A stretch of DNA of 64,000 nt from Klebsiella sp. WP3-W18-ESBL-02 (GTDB taxonomy: Bacteria; Pseudomonadota; Gammaproteobacteria; Enterobacterales; Enterobacteriaceae), in NCBI RefSeq assembly GCF_014168815.1, contig NZ_AP021972.1, positions 1,302,001 through 1,366,000 on the forward strand, read 5' to 3'. Made by a program: the position numbers and the translations under genes. Positions 29,600-38,496 of this stretch are shown in pieces. The stretch's first letter is position 1; every line of letters begins with the position of its first letter. A model generated the notes under the pieces. It was given only the letters and a program-made list of their open reading frames with translations, was not told the origin of the DNA and searched no databases.

Positions 29600-30934
29600 T
29601 TACTCTTCGGTGCTTTGTTCACCGGTCCCGCTGCCGCTAGGCTTGCGGCGCTTACCGACGTTTTTGGCATCGCGGTGACGCACTTTCACGCGCGGTTTAT
29701 CTTTGTCTTTCGCTTTTTTCTGCTCGGCGCGCTTCGCCAGCACTTTCTTCGACGGCTTGCCGGTCATCTTCTCGCTTGGCGCTCGAGTGGTCGGGCGCAG
29801 CCCATCGATAACGCGAGACTTCAGCGGCTCTTCGATGTAGCGGCCAATTTTCAGCATCAGCAGGTGATCGTGCGTTTCCACCAGTGAAATCGCCGTGCCT
29901 TTCCGACCCGCGCGGCCGGTACGACCGATACGGTGCAGATAGGTATCGGCGCCGCGCGGCATATCGAAGTTAATCACATGGCTGACGTCGGGGATATCAA
30001 TCCCGCGTGCGGCAACGTCGGTGGCAACCAGAACGTTTACGCGGCCGTCGGTCAGACGTTTGATGCCTTCGTTACGCTTAATCTGCGGCATTTCGCCTTC
30101 GAGATAACAGTTGTTAATTCCAGCCTGACGCAGAATTTCAGCCAGTTCATGCACGCGCTCACGCTTACGCACAAACACGATGGTGCGGGTGGCGTCTTCC
30201 TGCTTCAGCAGGTGCTTCAACAGCTCAACTTTATGCTCGAAGTTATCGGCACGATAGTACCACTGGTGAATCTTCTTACGTTCGCGGGTTGACGGCGTGG
30301 CGGATACTTCAACCGGATCTTCCAGCAGACGCTCGGCAAAGTCCTTGATCGCTTCGCCTTCCAGCGTGGCGGAGAAGAGCAGCGTCTGTTTGCGCCAGCG
30401 AGTTTCGCCAGCGATGTGTTCGATATCCTGGGCAAAACCCATGTCCAGCATGCGGTCTGCTTCATCGAGGATCAGCGTCTCAACGGCCCGGCAGTCGAAG
30501 TTTTCTTCTTTGATGTACTGCAGCAGACGACCGGTGGTGGCGACCACGATGTCCTGGTTTTCGCTGAACACTTCGGCATGGTTCATATATGCCACGCCGC
30601 CGGTGATGGTGGCGATGTCCAGATGGGTATTTTTGGCCAGTTCGCGGGCATGATCGGCGACCTGCATTGCCAGTTCACGCGTCGGCGTGAGGATCAGAAT
30701 ACGCGGCGGTCCGGATTTTTTACGCGGAAAGTCGAGCAGGTGCTGCAACGCAGGCAGCAAATACGCCGCTGTTTTACCGGTGCCGGTTGGCGCAGAACCG
30801 AGAACATCACGTCCATCGAGCGCAGGCGGAATGGCGGCAGCCTGAATGGCAGTCGGGCGTGTAAAGCCTTTGCTCTGGAGGGCATCCAGCAGGCTTTCGT
30901 CAAGTTCAAGTTCGGAAAAAGTCGTTACAGTCAT
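29600..30934 (-). CDS. srmB: ATP-dependent DEAD-box RNA helicase SrmB
   Basis: SrmB assists early 50S subunit assembly. The 444 residues match E. coli SrmB. The helicase motifs are all present: Q motif (GFTRPTAIQ), SAPTGTGKT (I), PTRELAMQ (Ia), LDEADRM (II), FSATL (III), VATDVAARGID (V) and HRIGRTGRAGR (VI). A basic C-terminal tail (residues ~385-444) follows. The gene diverges from trmN6. Confidence 0.97.
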   Translation of the reverse strand: MTVTTFSELELDESLLDALQSKGFTRPTAIQAAAIPPALDGRDVLGSAPTGTGKTAAYLLPALQHLLDFPRKKSGPPRILILTPTRELAMQVADHARELAKNTHLDIATITGGVAYMNHAEVFSENQDIVVATTGRLLQYIKEENFDCRAVETLILDEADRMLDMGFAQDIEHIAGETRWRKQTLLFSATLEGEAIKDFAERLLEDPVEVSATPSTRERKKIHQWYYRADNFEHKVELLKHLLKQEDATRTIVFVRKRERVHELAEILRQAGINNCYLEGEMPQIKRNEGIKRLTDGRVNVLVATDVAARGIDIPDVSHVINFDMPRGADTYLHRIGRTGRAGRKGTAISLVETHDHLLMLKIGRYIEEPLKSRVIDGLRPTTRAPSEKMTGKPSKKVLAKRAEQKKAKDKDKPRVKVRHRDAKNVGKRRKPSGSGTGEQSTEE

Positions 30935-31061
30935 GATTACCTCTGTGTGAGGCGCTGATTATAGACGTTACGGCTCTAATCTTCATCTGTTTGTGCGGCT
31001 ATCTGTTCTCGGGTATTGTTCATAGCCGAATAGTTATCTGGTTTGGCCCGCAAGGTTACTT

Positions 31062-31802
31062 ATGACGTCTGATTCTAAATCCGCGCTGCGTCGCAACGGA
31101 TTTACCTTTAAAAAGTTTTTTGTCGCCCACGACCGCTGCGCCATGAAGGTCGGTACTGACGGCATTTTACTCGGTGCCTGGGCGCCGATCGCCCGCGTCA
31201 GCCGGGTTCTGGATATCGGCGCGGGTAGCGGGCTGCTGGCGTTAATGCTAGCGCAGCGCACCGATGAGAATGTCACTGTGGATGCCGTAGAGCTGGACGA
31301 GGATGCTGCCGCACAGGCGCGGGAAAACGTGGCTGAATCACCGTGGGCCGATCGTATTTCGGTGCATACGGCCGATATTCAGCAGTGGGTGGCCGGGTTG
31401 ACGACGCGCTATGACCTGATCGTCAGTAATCCACCTTACTACGAGCAGGGCGTTGAATGCGCTACGCCGCAGCGCGAGCAGGCGCGTTATACTACCACGC
31501 TCGATCATCAGGCTCTGCTGGCCTGTGCGACGGATGCCATCACCGAAGACGGCTTCTTCTGCGTTGTGCTGCCGGAAAATATCGGCCAGACCTTTACACA
31601 GCAGGCCCTGTCGATGGGCTGGCATTTGCGCCTGCGCACCGACGTCGCGGAAACCGAAGTCCGTTTACCGCATCGCGTTCTGCTGGCGTTCTCGCCGCAA
31701 GGCGGGGAGTGCTATAGCGACAGGCTAACGATCCGTGGGCCAGAGCAGCAGTACTCAGAAGGCTACGCCGCACTGACCCAGGCGTTCTATTTATTTATGT
31801 GA
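31062..31802 (+). CDS. trmN6: tRNA1(Val) (adenine37-N6)-methyltransferase
   Basis: TrmN6 (YfiC) makes m6A37 in tRNA-Val. The protein has 246 residues. A Rossmann SAM-binding motif is seen in VLDIGAGSGLLALMLA near residue 50 and the N6-adenine methylase motif NPPYY near 125. The ATG at 31062 agrees with the E. coli start. The 3' end overlaps nadB by 16 bp on the opposite strand. Confidence 0.96.
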   Translation: MTSDSKSALRRNGFTFKKFFVAHDRCAMKVGTDGILLGAWAPIARVSRVLDIGAGSGLLALMLAQRTDENVTVDAVELDEDAAAQARENVAESPWADRISVHTADIQQWVAGLTTRYDLIVSNPPYYEQGVECATPQREQARYTTTLDHQALLACATDAITEDGFFCVVLPENIGQTFTQQALSMGWHLRLRTDVAETEVRLPHRVLLAFSPQGGECYSDRLTIRGPEQQYSEGYAALTQAFYLFM

Positions 31803-33406
31803 ACCAGCGGTGAGAGGATTGACGGCCCGGAGTCCGCAAGCAGCTCCGGGTAGTCGAGCGTATAATGCAGCCCGCGGCTCTCTTTACGCATCATCGCGCA
31901 GCGCACGATCAGTTCTGCGACCTGCACCAGGTTGCGCAGTTCCAGCAAATTATTGGAGACGCGGAAACGTGAATAATACTCGTCCAGCTCCTGCTGAAGC
32001 ATGGTGATGCGGCGCAGAGCACGCTCCAGCCGCTTGGTGGTGCGAACGATGCCGACGTAGTCCCACATAAACAGCCGTAGCTCGTGCCAGTTGTGCTGAA
32101 TCACAACCAGTTCATCGGAGTTTTCCACGCGGCTTTCATCCCAGGCAGGCAGCGTGTCAATCTGACGGGCATACGGCATGCGTTTGAGAATATCTTCTGC
32201 CGCAGACCAGCCGTATACCAGACACTCCAGCAGTGAGTTAGAGGCCATACGGTTGGCACCGTGCAGGCCGGTGTAGCTTACCTCTCCGATGGCGTACAGG
32301 CCGTCGACATCGGTACGACCATAGTCATCGACCATCACCCCGCCGCAGGTGTAGTGCGCGGCCGGGACAATCGGCACCGCTTCCTGAGTCAAATCGATGC
32401 CCAGCCCCAGCAGCTTCTCATAAATCATCGGGAAGTGCTGGCGCACAAAGGCTTCCGGTTTGTGACTGATGTCCAGATACATACAATCAACGCCCAGACG
32501 CTTCATCTCATGGTCGATAGCGCGGGCGACAATATCGCGCGGCGCAAGCTCAGCGCGTTCGTCGAAGTCCGGCATAAAGCGGCTGCCATCCGGGCGCTTA
32601 AGGTGCGCACCTTCGCCTCGCAGGGCTTCGGTGAGCAAAAAATTGCGCGCCTGCGGGTGATACAGCGCGGTGGGGTGGAACTGGTTAAACTCGAGGTTGG
32701 CCACGCGGCAGCCTGCGCGCCAGGCCATGGCGATACCGTCGCCGGATGAGATATCCGGATTGGTGGTGTACTGATACACCTTTGACGCGCCGCCCGTTGC
32801 CAGTACCACCGATTTTGCCGAGCAGGTTTCTACCTTCTCTTTATTGCGGTCCCAGATCCACGCGCCAACAACGCGACGGGTTCCCGGCAGGCCGATTTTA
32901 TCTGAAACAATCAGGTCGACGGCGTTGCAGCGTTCCAGTACGCGAATGTTCGGATGATTCATTGCCTTACCGACCAGCGTATTTTCGACTTCGCGCCCGG
33001 TAGCGTCGGCGGCGTGCAGAATCCGGCGATGGCTATGACCGCCTTCGCGGGTCAGATGGTAGCTCTCTTCGCCGTTCGCCTGAACCTGGGTGTCAAACAG
33101 CACGCCCTGGTCGATAAGCCACTGCACGCAGTGTCTGGCGTTACTGGCCACAAACGAGACAGCCTGGCGATCGCAGATGCCCGCGCCGGCAATCAGCGTA
33201 TCCTCAACGTGCGAGTCCACGCTGTCGGTTTCATCGAAAACGGCGGCAATGCCCCCTTGTGCGTAAAAGGTTGAGCCTTCGCTTATCGGGCCTTTGCTCA
33301 GGACGATCACCTGGCTGTGCTCAGCAAGACGCAGCGCCAGTGAAAGACCGGCAGCCCCGCTACCGATAATCAATACATCACAGGAGTGTTCTGGGAGTGA
33401 GTTCAT
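31787..33406 (-). CDS. nadB: L-aspartate oxidase
   Basis: NadB is a flavoenzyme that oxidises L-aspartate to iminoaspartate, the first step of de novo NAD synthesis. It has 539 residues. The FAD-binding GSGAAGLSLAL lies at the N-terminus. HSHRRILHAADATGREV and GEVSYTGLHGANRMASNSLLE are fumarate-reductase-family signatures. Two adjacent ATG codons (33409, 33406) are possible starts; 33406 matches the E. coli MN start. A perfect NadR operator lies just upstream, so NAD-dependent repression is expected. Confidence 0.97.
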   Translation of the reverse strand: MNSLPEHSCDVLIIGSGAAGLSLALRLAEHSQVIVLSKGPISEGSTFYAQGGIAAVFDETDSVDSHVEDTLIAGAGICDRQAVSFVASNARHCVQWLIDQGVLFDTQVQANGEESYHLTREGGHSHRRILHAADATGREVENTLVGKAMNHPNIRVLERCNAVDLIVSDKIGLPGTRRVVGAWIWDRNKEKVETCSAKSVVLATGGASKVYQYTTNPDISSGDGIAMAWRAGCRVANLEFNQFHPTALYHPQARNFLLTEALRGEGAHLKRPDGSRFMPDFDERAELAPRDIVARAIDHEMKRLGVDCMYLDISHKPEAFVRQHFPMIYEKLLGLGIDLTQEAVPIVPAAHYTCGGVMVDDYGRTDVDGLYAIGEVSYTGLHGANRMASNSLLECLVYGWSAAEDILKRMPYARQIDTLPAWDESRVENSDELVVIQHNWHELRLFMWDYVGIVRTTKRLERALRRITMLQQELDEYYSRFRVSNNLLELRNLVQVAELIVRCAMMRKESRGLHYTLDYPELLADSGPSILSPLVHINK

Positions 33407-33412
33407 CATGAT

Positions 33413-33430
33413 TGTTTAATTTACTAAACA
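33413..33430 (-). promoter_or_regulatory. NadR operator of nadB
   Basis: TGTTTA-N6-TAAACA is an exact NadR box. It ends only a few bases before the nadB start codon, so bound NadR would sit over the ribosome-binding region DNA and probably over the transcription start. Confidence 0.85.
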
Positions 33431-33487
33431 CGGTATGGGCAGATTAGCACCATAAAAGCGACATGGGCAGGGTTTTTTTTGATCTTA

Positions 33488-33505
33488 TGTTGTAATGACT
33501 AAACA
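33488..33505 (-). promoter_or_regulatory. Second, degenerate NadR-like box
   Basis: TGTTGT-N6-TAAACA has one perfect half-site and two mismatches in the other. It is 75 bp upstream of the first box, so paired binding on one DNA face is possible. Confidence 0.45.
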
Positions 33506-33667
33506 TCTTGTGAGGGGACGCGCGGCTCAAGGGGATAAAAAATCTGAATAAACGCAGGGACTATCACCGCTATTTATGATGAAAAAAAGCCCGGGTTACG
33601 TTACTCTTCAGTCGATTTGCGTTTTTATTTCGCAACTTACACATCTGTTAACATCGGCAGACTTATA

Positions 33668-33832
33668 ATGACAGACAATGAACGGTCTGCTGCGAAACAA
33701 AAAACAAAGCGTAACGGAACTTTACGAAAATCGAACGCTCTAAGCTTATGCTTGCTCATAATGCAGTGTTGGAGTGGCATTCTGATTACGCATGGGAATA
33801 GGGTTTGGGGAGACATTACCTCGGATGAGTGA
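33668..33832 (+). CDS. rseD: rpoE leader peptide RseD
   Basis: A 54-codon reading frame ends 8 bp inside rpoE (its TGA is at 33830-33832 and rpoE starts at 33825). E. coli has a 51-codon leader here, rseD, whose translation is coupled to rpoE and is repressed by CsrA. The peptide is basic at the N-terminus, with a hydrophobic stretch ALSLCLLIM in the middle. The start at 33668 is the ATG nearest to the expected size and is preceded by no strong Shine-Dalgarno. An internal in-frame ATG at 33761 would remain on a transcript from the sigma-E promoter. Confidence 0.6.
   Translation: MTDNERSAAKQKTKRNGTLRKSNALSLCLLIMQCWSGILITHGNRVWGDITSDE
33716..33743 (+). promoter_or_regulatory. Sigma-E promoter of rpoE
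   Basis: GGAACTT at 33716-33722, a 16-bp spacer and TCTAA at 33739-33743 fit the sigma-E consensus and the known autoregulated rpoE promoter. It lies inside the rseD frame, about 80 bp upstream of rpoE. Confidence 0.85.
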
Positions 33833-34400
33833 GCAGTTAACGGATCAGGTTCTTGTTGAACGGGTCCAGAAAGGAGATCAAAAGGCTTTTAACCTCCTGG
33901 TCGTCCGCTACCAGCATAAGGTTGCGAGCCTGGTTTCCCGCTATGTGCCATCCGGCGACGTGCCGGATGTCGTACAAGAGTCTTTTATTAAGGCCTATCG
34001 TGCGCTGGATTCGTTCCGGGGAGATAGTGCTTTCTATACGTGGCTGTACCGCATTGCGGTGAACACAGCTAAAAATTACCTGGTTGCTCAGGGGCGTCGT
34101 CCGCCGTCCAGCGATGTAGACGCGAACGAGGCCGAAAACTTTGAAAGCGGCGGCGCTTTGAAAGAAATTTCGAACCCTGAGAACTTAATGTTGTCAGAAG
34201 AACTGAGACAGATAGTTTTTCGCACCATTGAAGCGCTTCCGGAAGATTTACGCATGGCAATTACCTTGCGGGAGCTCGATGGCCTAAGCTATGAAGAGAT
34301 AGCGGCTATTATGGATTGCCCGGTCGGTACGGTTCGTTCACGTATCTTCCGAGCGCGAGAAGCTATCGATAACAAAGTTCAACCGCTTATCAGGCGTTGA
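33825..34400 (+). CDS. rpoE: RNA polymerase sigma-E factor
   Basis: This 191-residue ECF sigma factor drives the envelope-stress regulon and is nearly identical to E. coli RpoE. Region 2 (FNLLVVRYQHKVASLVSRY, DVVQESFIKAYRALDSF) recognises the -10, and region 4 (LDGLSYEEIAAIMDCPVGTV) the -35. The ATG at 33825 was chosen by homology (MSEQLTDQ); an upstream frame extension of 11 codons is open but not conserved. It overlaps rseD by 8 bp and begins the operon with rseA, rseB and rseC. Confidence 0.98.
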   Translation: MSEQLTDQVLVERVQKGDQKAFNLLVVRYQHKVASLVSRYVPSGDVPDVVQESFIKAYRALDSFRGDSAFYTWLYRIAVNTAKNYLVAQGRRPPSSDVDANEAENFESGGALKEISNPENLMLSEELRQIVFRTIEALPEDLRMAITLRELDGLSYEEIAAIMDCPVGTVRSRIFRAREAIDNKVQPLIRR

Positions 34401-34431
34401 CGGAAGCGGGATACTGGAAAAGGTATTAGGC

Positions 34432-35079
34432 ATGCAGAAAGAACAACTTTCCGCCTTAATGGATGGTGAAACGCTGGATAACGAGCTGTTGACTGAGTTA
34501 ACACGCTCGGCAGAGCTGCAGGAAACCTGGGAGAGCTATCACCTCATTCGTGACTCGCTGCGTGGCGATACGAGTGAAGTGCTTCACTTTGATATCTCTT
34601 CTCGCGTGATGGCCGCCATCGAAAATGAGCCCGTTCGGCAACCGACCGCGCCGCTCATCCCTGAAGCCCAGCCAGCACCTCATCAATGGCAAAAAATGCC
34701 GTTCTGGAACAAAGTTCGTCCCTGGGCCAGTTCGCTCACCCAAATGGGCGTGGCCGCGTGCGTTTCGCTGGCTGTTATTGTCGGCGTTCAGCACTATAAT
34801 GGGCAACCGGACTCCTCTCAGCCTGAGTCACCGGTGTTTAATACGCTGCCGATGATGGGCAAAGCCAGCCCGGTCAGCCTGGGCGTTCCTTCGGAGGCAT
34901 CCGCAGGTAACGGTCAGCAGCAGGTTCAGGAACAGCGCCGTCGTATTAATGCTATGCTGCAGGATTATGAATTGCAGCGTCGCTTGCATTCAGAACAGCT
35001 TCAGTTTGAGCAGGCACAAACTCAGCAAGCGGCTGTTCAGGTGCCAGGCTATCAAACTCTAGGAACGCAATCGCAGTAA
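34432..35079 (+). CDS. rseA: Anti-sigma-E factor RseA
   Basis: RseA is a single-pass inner-membrane protein whose cytoplasmic part (residues 1-~95; MQKEQLSALMDGE) holds sigma-E. The membrane segment is around 101-120 (AACVSLAVIVGVQHY). The Gln-rich periplasmic part contains the RseB-binding region and the DegS cleavage area. It has 215 residues (216 in E. coli). The stop codon overlaps the rseB start (TAATG). Confidence 0.97.
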   Translation: MQKEQLSALMDGETLDNELLTELTRSAELQETWESYHLIRDSLRGDTSEVLHFDISSRVMAAIENEPVRQPTAPLIPEAQPAPHQWQKMPFWNKVRPWASSLTQMGVAACVSLAVIVGVQHYNGQPDSSQPESPVFNTLPMMGKASPVSLGVPSEASAGNGQQQVQEQRRRINAMLQDYELQRRLHSEQLQFEQAQTQQAAVQVPGYQTLGTQSQ

Positions 35080-36035
35080 TGAAGCAACTTTGGTGTGCCA
35101 TGTCACTTGTGGCTGGTAGCCTGTTCTTCTCCGCAAACGCCTCGGCTGATGTATCGTCCGGGGCGTTGTTGCAGGAAATGAATCTGGCCAGTCAGTCACT
35201 CAACTACGAGCTGTCGTTCGTCAGCATTAATAAATCCGGCGTTGAATCGTTACGCTATCGGCACGTGCGTCTGAACGGTCAGCCGCTGGCTGAGCTGTTG
35301 CAAATGGACGGCCCGCGTCGGGCAGTGGTCCAGCGCGGCAACGAAATCAGCTACTTTGAGCCGGGCCTCGATCCCTTCACGCTGAACGGCGACTATATTG
35401 TCGATTCCTTGCCTTCTCTGGTGTATACCGACTTCAAACGTCTGGCGCCGTACTACGACTTTATCTCCGTCGGGCGCACGCGCATTGCCGATCGCATGTG
35501 TGACGTCATTCGCGTCGTGGCGCGTGACGGGACGCGTTACAGCTACATCGTCTGGATCGACAGCGAAAGTAAGCTGCCAATGCGGGTCGATCTGCTGGAT
35601 CGCGATGGCGAAACGCTGGAGCAGTTCCGGGTGATTGCGGTTATCACCGGCGAACAGGTTAGCGGTATTATGCAGGGGCTGGCGAAAGCGAGCCTGCCGC
35701 CGCAGCTGTCGGTGCCAACCAGCAACAACGTCGCGCTGAACTGGTCCGCGAGCTGGGTACCGCAGGGCTTTAAAGAGGTTTCCAGCAGCCGCCGTACGTT
35801 GCCGAGCGTCGATAGCCCGGTAGAGTCTCGTCTCTACTCAGATGGCCTGTTTAGCTTCTCCATTAATATCAACCGCGCGGCGGCCAATAGCAGCGATCAA
35901 ATGCTGCGTACCGGGCGTCGCACGGTCAGCACAACGGTTCGCAACCAGGCCGAAATTACCATCGTTGGCGAACTGCCGCCGCAAACGGCGAAGCGCGTGG
36001 CGGACGGCATTCAATTCAAGGGTGCGCCGCAATGA
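35079..36035 (+). CDS. rseB: Periplasmic sigma-E regulator RseB
   Basis: RseB binds the periplasmic part of RseA and shields it from DegS. LPS release and outer-membrane protein signals remove it. It has 318 residues with a Sec signal peptide cleaved after FSANASA (near residue 23). A LolA/LolB-like lipoprotein-binding fold (N-terminal ~190 residues) and a smaller C-terminal domain (from about 215) are known for the family. It overlaps rseA by 1 bp and rseC by 4 bp. Confidence 0.96.
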   Translation: MKQLWCAMSLVAGSLFFSANASADVSSGALLQEMNLASQSLNYELSFVSINKSGVESLRYRHVRLNGQPLAELLQMDGPRRAVVQRGNEISYFEPGLDPFTLNGDYIVDSLPSLVYTDFKRLAPYYDFISVGRTRIADRMCDVIRVVARDGTRYSYIVWIDSESKLPMRVDLLDRDGETLEQFRVIAVITGEQVSGIMQGLAKASLPPQLSVPTSNNVALNWSASWVPQGFKEVSSSRRTLPSVDSPVESRLYSDGLFSFSININRAAANSSDQMLRTGRRTVSTTVRNQAEITIVGELPPQTAKRVADGIQFKGAPQ

Positions 36036-36508
36036 TTAAAGAGTGGGCCACCGTCATCGCGTGGGACAACGGCGTGGCGCAGGTGAGCTGTGATGTCAAA
36101 GCTTCCTGCAACAGCTGCGCCTCGCGTGCGGGCTGCGGCAGCCGGGTGCTGAACAAGCTCGGGCCGCAAACCAGCCACACCATCTCTGTACCCAGCGCGC
36201 AGCCGCTGGTGGCCGGGCAAAAGGTTGAGCTGGGTATCAGCGAAAGCAGCCTGCTCGGTTCCGCCATGCTGGTATATATGTCACCGCTGCTTGGGCTGTT
36301 TGTGGTCGCGGCGCTGTTTCAGGTGCTGTTCGGTAGCGATATCGCCGCGCTGTGCGGCGCGGTGCTTGGCGGTGTGGGCGGTTTTTTGGTTGCCAAAGGC
36401 TTCTCGCCGCGGCTGGCCGCCCGGGAAACCTGGCAGCCGGTGATTATCAGCGTGGGGCTCCCGCCCGACCTGGTCCGCACGGTATCGCCCTCCGAAATGA
36501 GCCAGTGA
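36032..36508 (+). CDS. rseC: SoxR-reducing system / sigma-E regulatory protein RseC
   Basis: This 158-residue inner-membrane protein has a cysteine-rich N-terminus (C19, C26, C29, C34 within CDVKASCNSCASRAGC) that may bind metal or a redox centre. Two hydrophobic helices follow near 75-95 and 100-120. In E. coli RseC helps keep SoxR reduced together with the Rsx complex and affects sigma-E slightly. The ATGA overlap with rseB shows coupling. The stop codon lies inside the operon's terminator hairpin. Confidence 0.95.
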   Translation: MIKEWATVIAWDNGVAQVSCDVKASCNSCASRAGCGSRVLNKLGPQTSHTISVPSAQPLVAGQKVELGISESSLLGSAMLVYMSPLLGLFVVAALFQVLFGSDIAALCGAVLGGVGGFLVAKGFSPRLAARETWQPVIISVGLPPDLVRTVSPSEMSQ

Positions 36509-36529
36509 TTACACTGGCTTTATTTTTTT
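36500..36529 (+). terminator. rpoE-rseABC operon terminator
   Basis: AGCCAGTG, an ATTA loop and CACTGGCT are followed by TTATTTTTTT. The rseC TGA (36506-36508) is part of the left arm and loop. The 172 bp up to lepA contains no other clear element besides a weak TAGAAT at 36596-36601. Confidence 0.85.
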
Positions 36530-36680
36530 GGAACGCTGCTCGCAGGAAGCGCTATGCTTGCGGGAAGAGCATTTCCTGGTTACGCGGTTGTAGTGTAGAA
36601 TGCGGCGTTTTCGAACGACAATAATGTCAGGCTCCGTACCGCGGCCTCAAAGTATTCGTAAGGCATAAATATTTTAATAT

Positions 36681-38480
36681 ATGAAGAATATACGTAACTT
36701 CTCCATCATTGCACATATCGACCACGGTAAATCGACGCTGTCTGACCGCATTATTCAGATTTGTGGCGGCCTTTCCGACCGCGAAATGGAAGCCCAGGTT
36801 CTGGACTCAATGGATCTGGAACGCGAACGTGGCATTACCATCAAAGCGCAAAGCGTGACGCTGGACTTTAAATCAGCCGACGGGGAAACCTATCAGCTGA
36901 ACTTTATCGACACCCCGGGCCACGTCGACTTCTCCTATGAGGTTTCCCGTTCCCTCGCGGCCTGTGAAGGCGCACTGCTGGTGGTTGACGCCGGGCAGGG
37001 CGTAGAAGCGCAGACCCTGGCGAACTGCTATACCGCTATGGAAATGGATCTGGAAGTCGTGCCGGTTCTGAACAAAATCGACCTGCCGGCCGCCGATCCT
37101 GAGCGCGTAGCGGAAGAGATTGAAGACATCGTTGGCATCGACGCGACCGATGCCGTTCGCTGCTCGGCGAAAACCGGCGTCGGCGTGACCGACGTGCTGG
37201 AACGCCTGGTACGCGACATTCCGCCGCCGGAAGGCGATGCGGAAGGCCCGCTGCAGGCGCTGATTATCGACTCCTGGTTCGATAACTACCTGGGCGTGGT
37301 TTCGCTGGTGCGTATTAAAAACGGCACCATGCGTAAAGGCGACAAAATCAAAGTGATGAGCACCGGTCAGGTTTATAACGCCGACCGTCTGGGCATCTTC
37401 ACGCCAAAACAGGTTGACCGTACCGAGCTGAAATGCGGCGAGGTAGGTTGGCTGGTGTGTGCGATTAAAGACATCCTTGGCGCACCGGTTGGCGATACCC
37501 TGACCCAGGCGCGTAACCCGGCAGACAAACCGCTGCCAGGCTTTAAAAAAGTGAAGCCGCAGGTTTACGCCGGTCTGTTCCCGGTCAGCTCTGACGACTA
37601 CGAAAACTTCCGCGATGCGCTCGGTAAGCTGAGCCTCAACGATGCCTCCTTGTTCTATGAACCGGAAAGCTCAACCGCGCTGGGCTTCGGCTTCCGCTGC
37701 GGCTTCCTCGGTCTGCTGCACATGGAGATCATTCAGGAACGTCTGGAACGTGAATACGACCTGGATCTGATCACCACCGCGCCGACCGTCGTCTACGAAG
37801 TTGAAACCACGGCGAAAGAAACTATCTACGTTGATAGCCCGTCCAAACTGCCGCCGCTGAACAACATCTACGAACTGCGTGAGCCAATCGCTGAGTGTCA
37901 CATGCTGCTGCCGCAGGCGTACCTCGGTAACGTGATTACCCTGTGTATCGAGAAGCGCGGCGTGCAGACCAACATGGTTTACCACGGTAACCAGGTGGCG
38001 CTGACCTATGAAATCCCGATGGCGGAAGTGGTACTCGACTTCTTCGACCGTCTGAAGTCGACTTCTCGCGGCTATGCGTCGCTGGACTATAACTTCAAAC
38101 GCTTCCAGGCCTCTGACATGGTGCGCGTTGATGTCCTCATCAACAACGAACGTGTCGATGCGCTGGCGCTGATTACCCACCGCGACAACTCCCAGAGCCG
38201 CGGGCGTGAACTGGTCGAGAAGATGAAAGACCTGATCCCTCGCCAGCAGTTTGATATCGCGATCCAGGCGGCCATTGGCACGCACATCATCGCGCGTTCA
38301 ACGGTGAAGCAGCTGCGTAAAAACGTTCTGGCGAAATGCTACGGTGGCGATATCAGCCGTAAGAAAAAGCTGCTGCAAAAACAGAAAGAGGGTAAAAAGC
38401 GCATGAAGCAGATCGGTAACGTCGAGCTGCCGCAGGAAGCGTTCCTTGCCATTCTGCATGTTGGTAAAGACAACAAATAA
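36681..38480 (+). CDS. lepA: Elongation factor 4 (LepA)
   Basis: EF4 is a ribosome-binding GTPase implicated in initiation-stage ribosome maturation and back-translocation. Its 599 residues are essentially E. coli length. G motifs are IIAHIDHGKSTL (G1), RGITI (G2), DTPGH (G3) and NKIDLP (G4). EF-G-like domains II, III and V follow, then the unique LepA C-terminal domain with the basic tail RKKKLLQKQKEGKKRMK. lepB lies 16 bp downstream in the same operon. Confidence 0.98.
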   Translation: MKNIRNFSIIAHIDHGKSTLSDRIIQICGGLSDREMEAQVLDSMDLERERGITIKAQSVTLDFKSADGETYQLNFIDTPGHVDFSYEVSRSLAACEGALLVVDAGQGVEAQTLANCYTAMEMDLEVVPVLNKIDLPAADPERVAEEIEDIVGIDATDAVRCSAKTGVGVTDVLERLVRDIPPPEGDAEGPLQALIIDSWFDNYLGVVSLVRIKNGTMRKGDKIKVMSTGQVYNADRLGIFTPKQVDRTELKCGEVGWLVCAIKDILGAPVGDTLTQARNPADKPLPGFKKVKPQVYAGLFPVSSDDYENFRDALGKLSLNDASLFYEPESSTALGFGFRCGFLGLLHMEIIQERLEREYDLDLITTAPTVVYEVETTAKETIYVDSPSKLPPLNNIYELREPIAECHMLLPQAYLGNVITLCIEKRGVQTNMVYHGNQVALTYEIPMAEVVLDFFDRLKSTSRGYASLDYNFKRFQASDMVRVDVLINNERVDALALITHRDNSQSRGRELVEKMKDLIPRQQFDIAIQAAIGTHIIARSTVKQLRKNVLAKCYGGDISRKKKLLQKQKEGKKRMKQIGNVELPQEAFLAILHVGKDNK

Positions 38481-38496
38481 TCTCTAAGGAGTTGGC

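Noticed and set aside
33407..33667. Hidden gene in the nadB-rpoE gap
   Set aside because: Apart from the NadR boxes and the rseD/rpoE upstream sequence I found no frame with a start, ribosome site and recognisable product.
33748..33790. ATG at 33748 on the sigma-E transcript as an alternative rpoE leader
   Set aside because: It is in a different frame from rseD and meets no conserved product.
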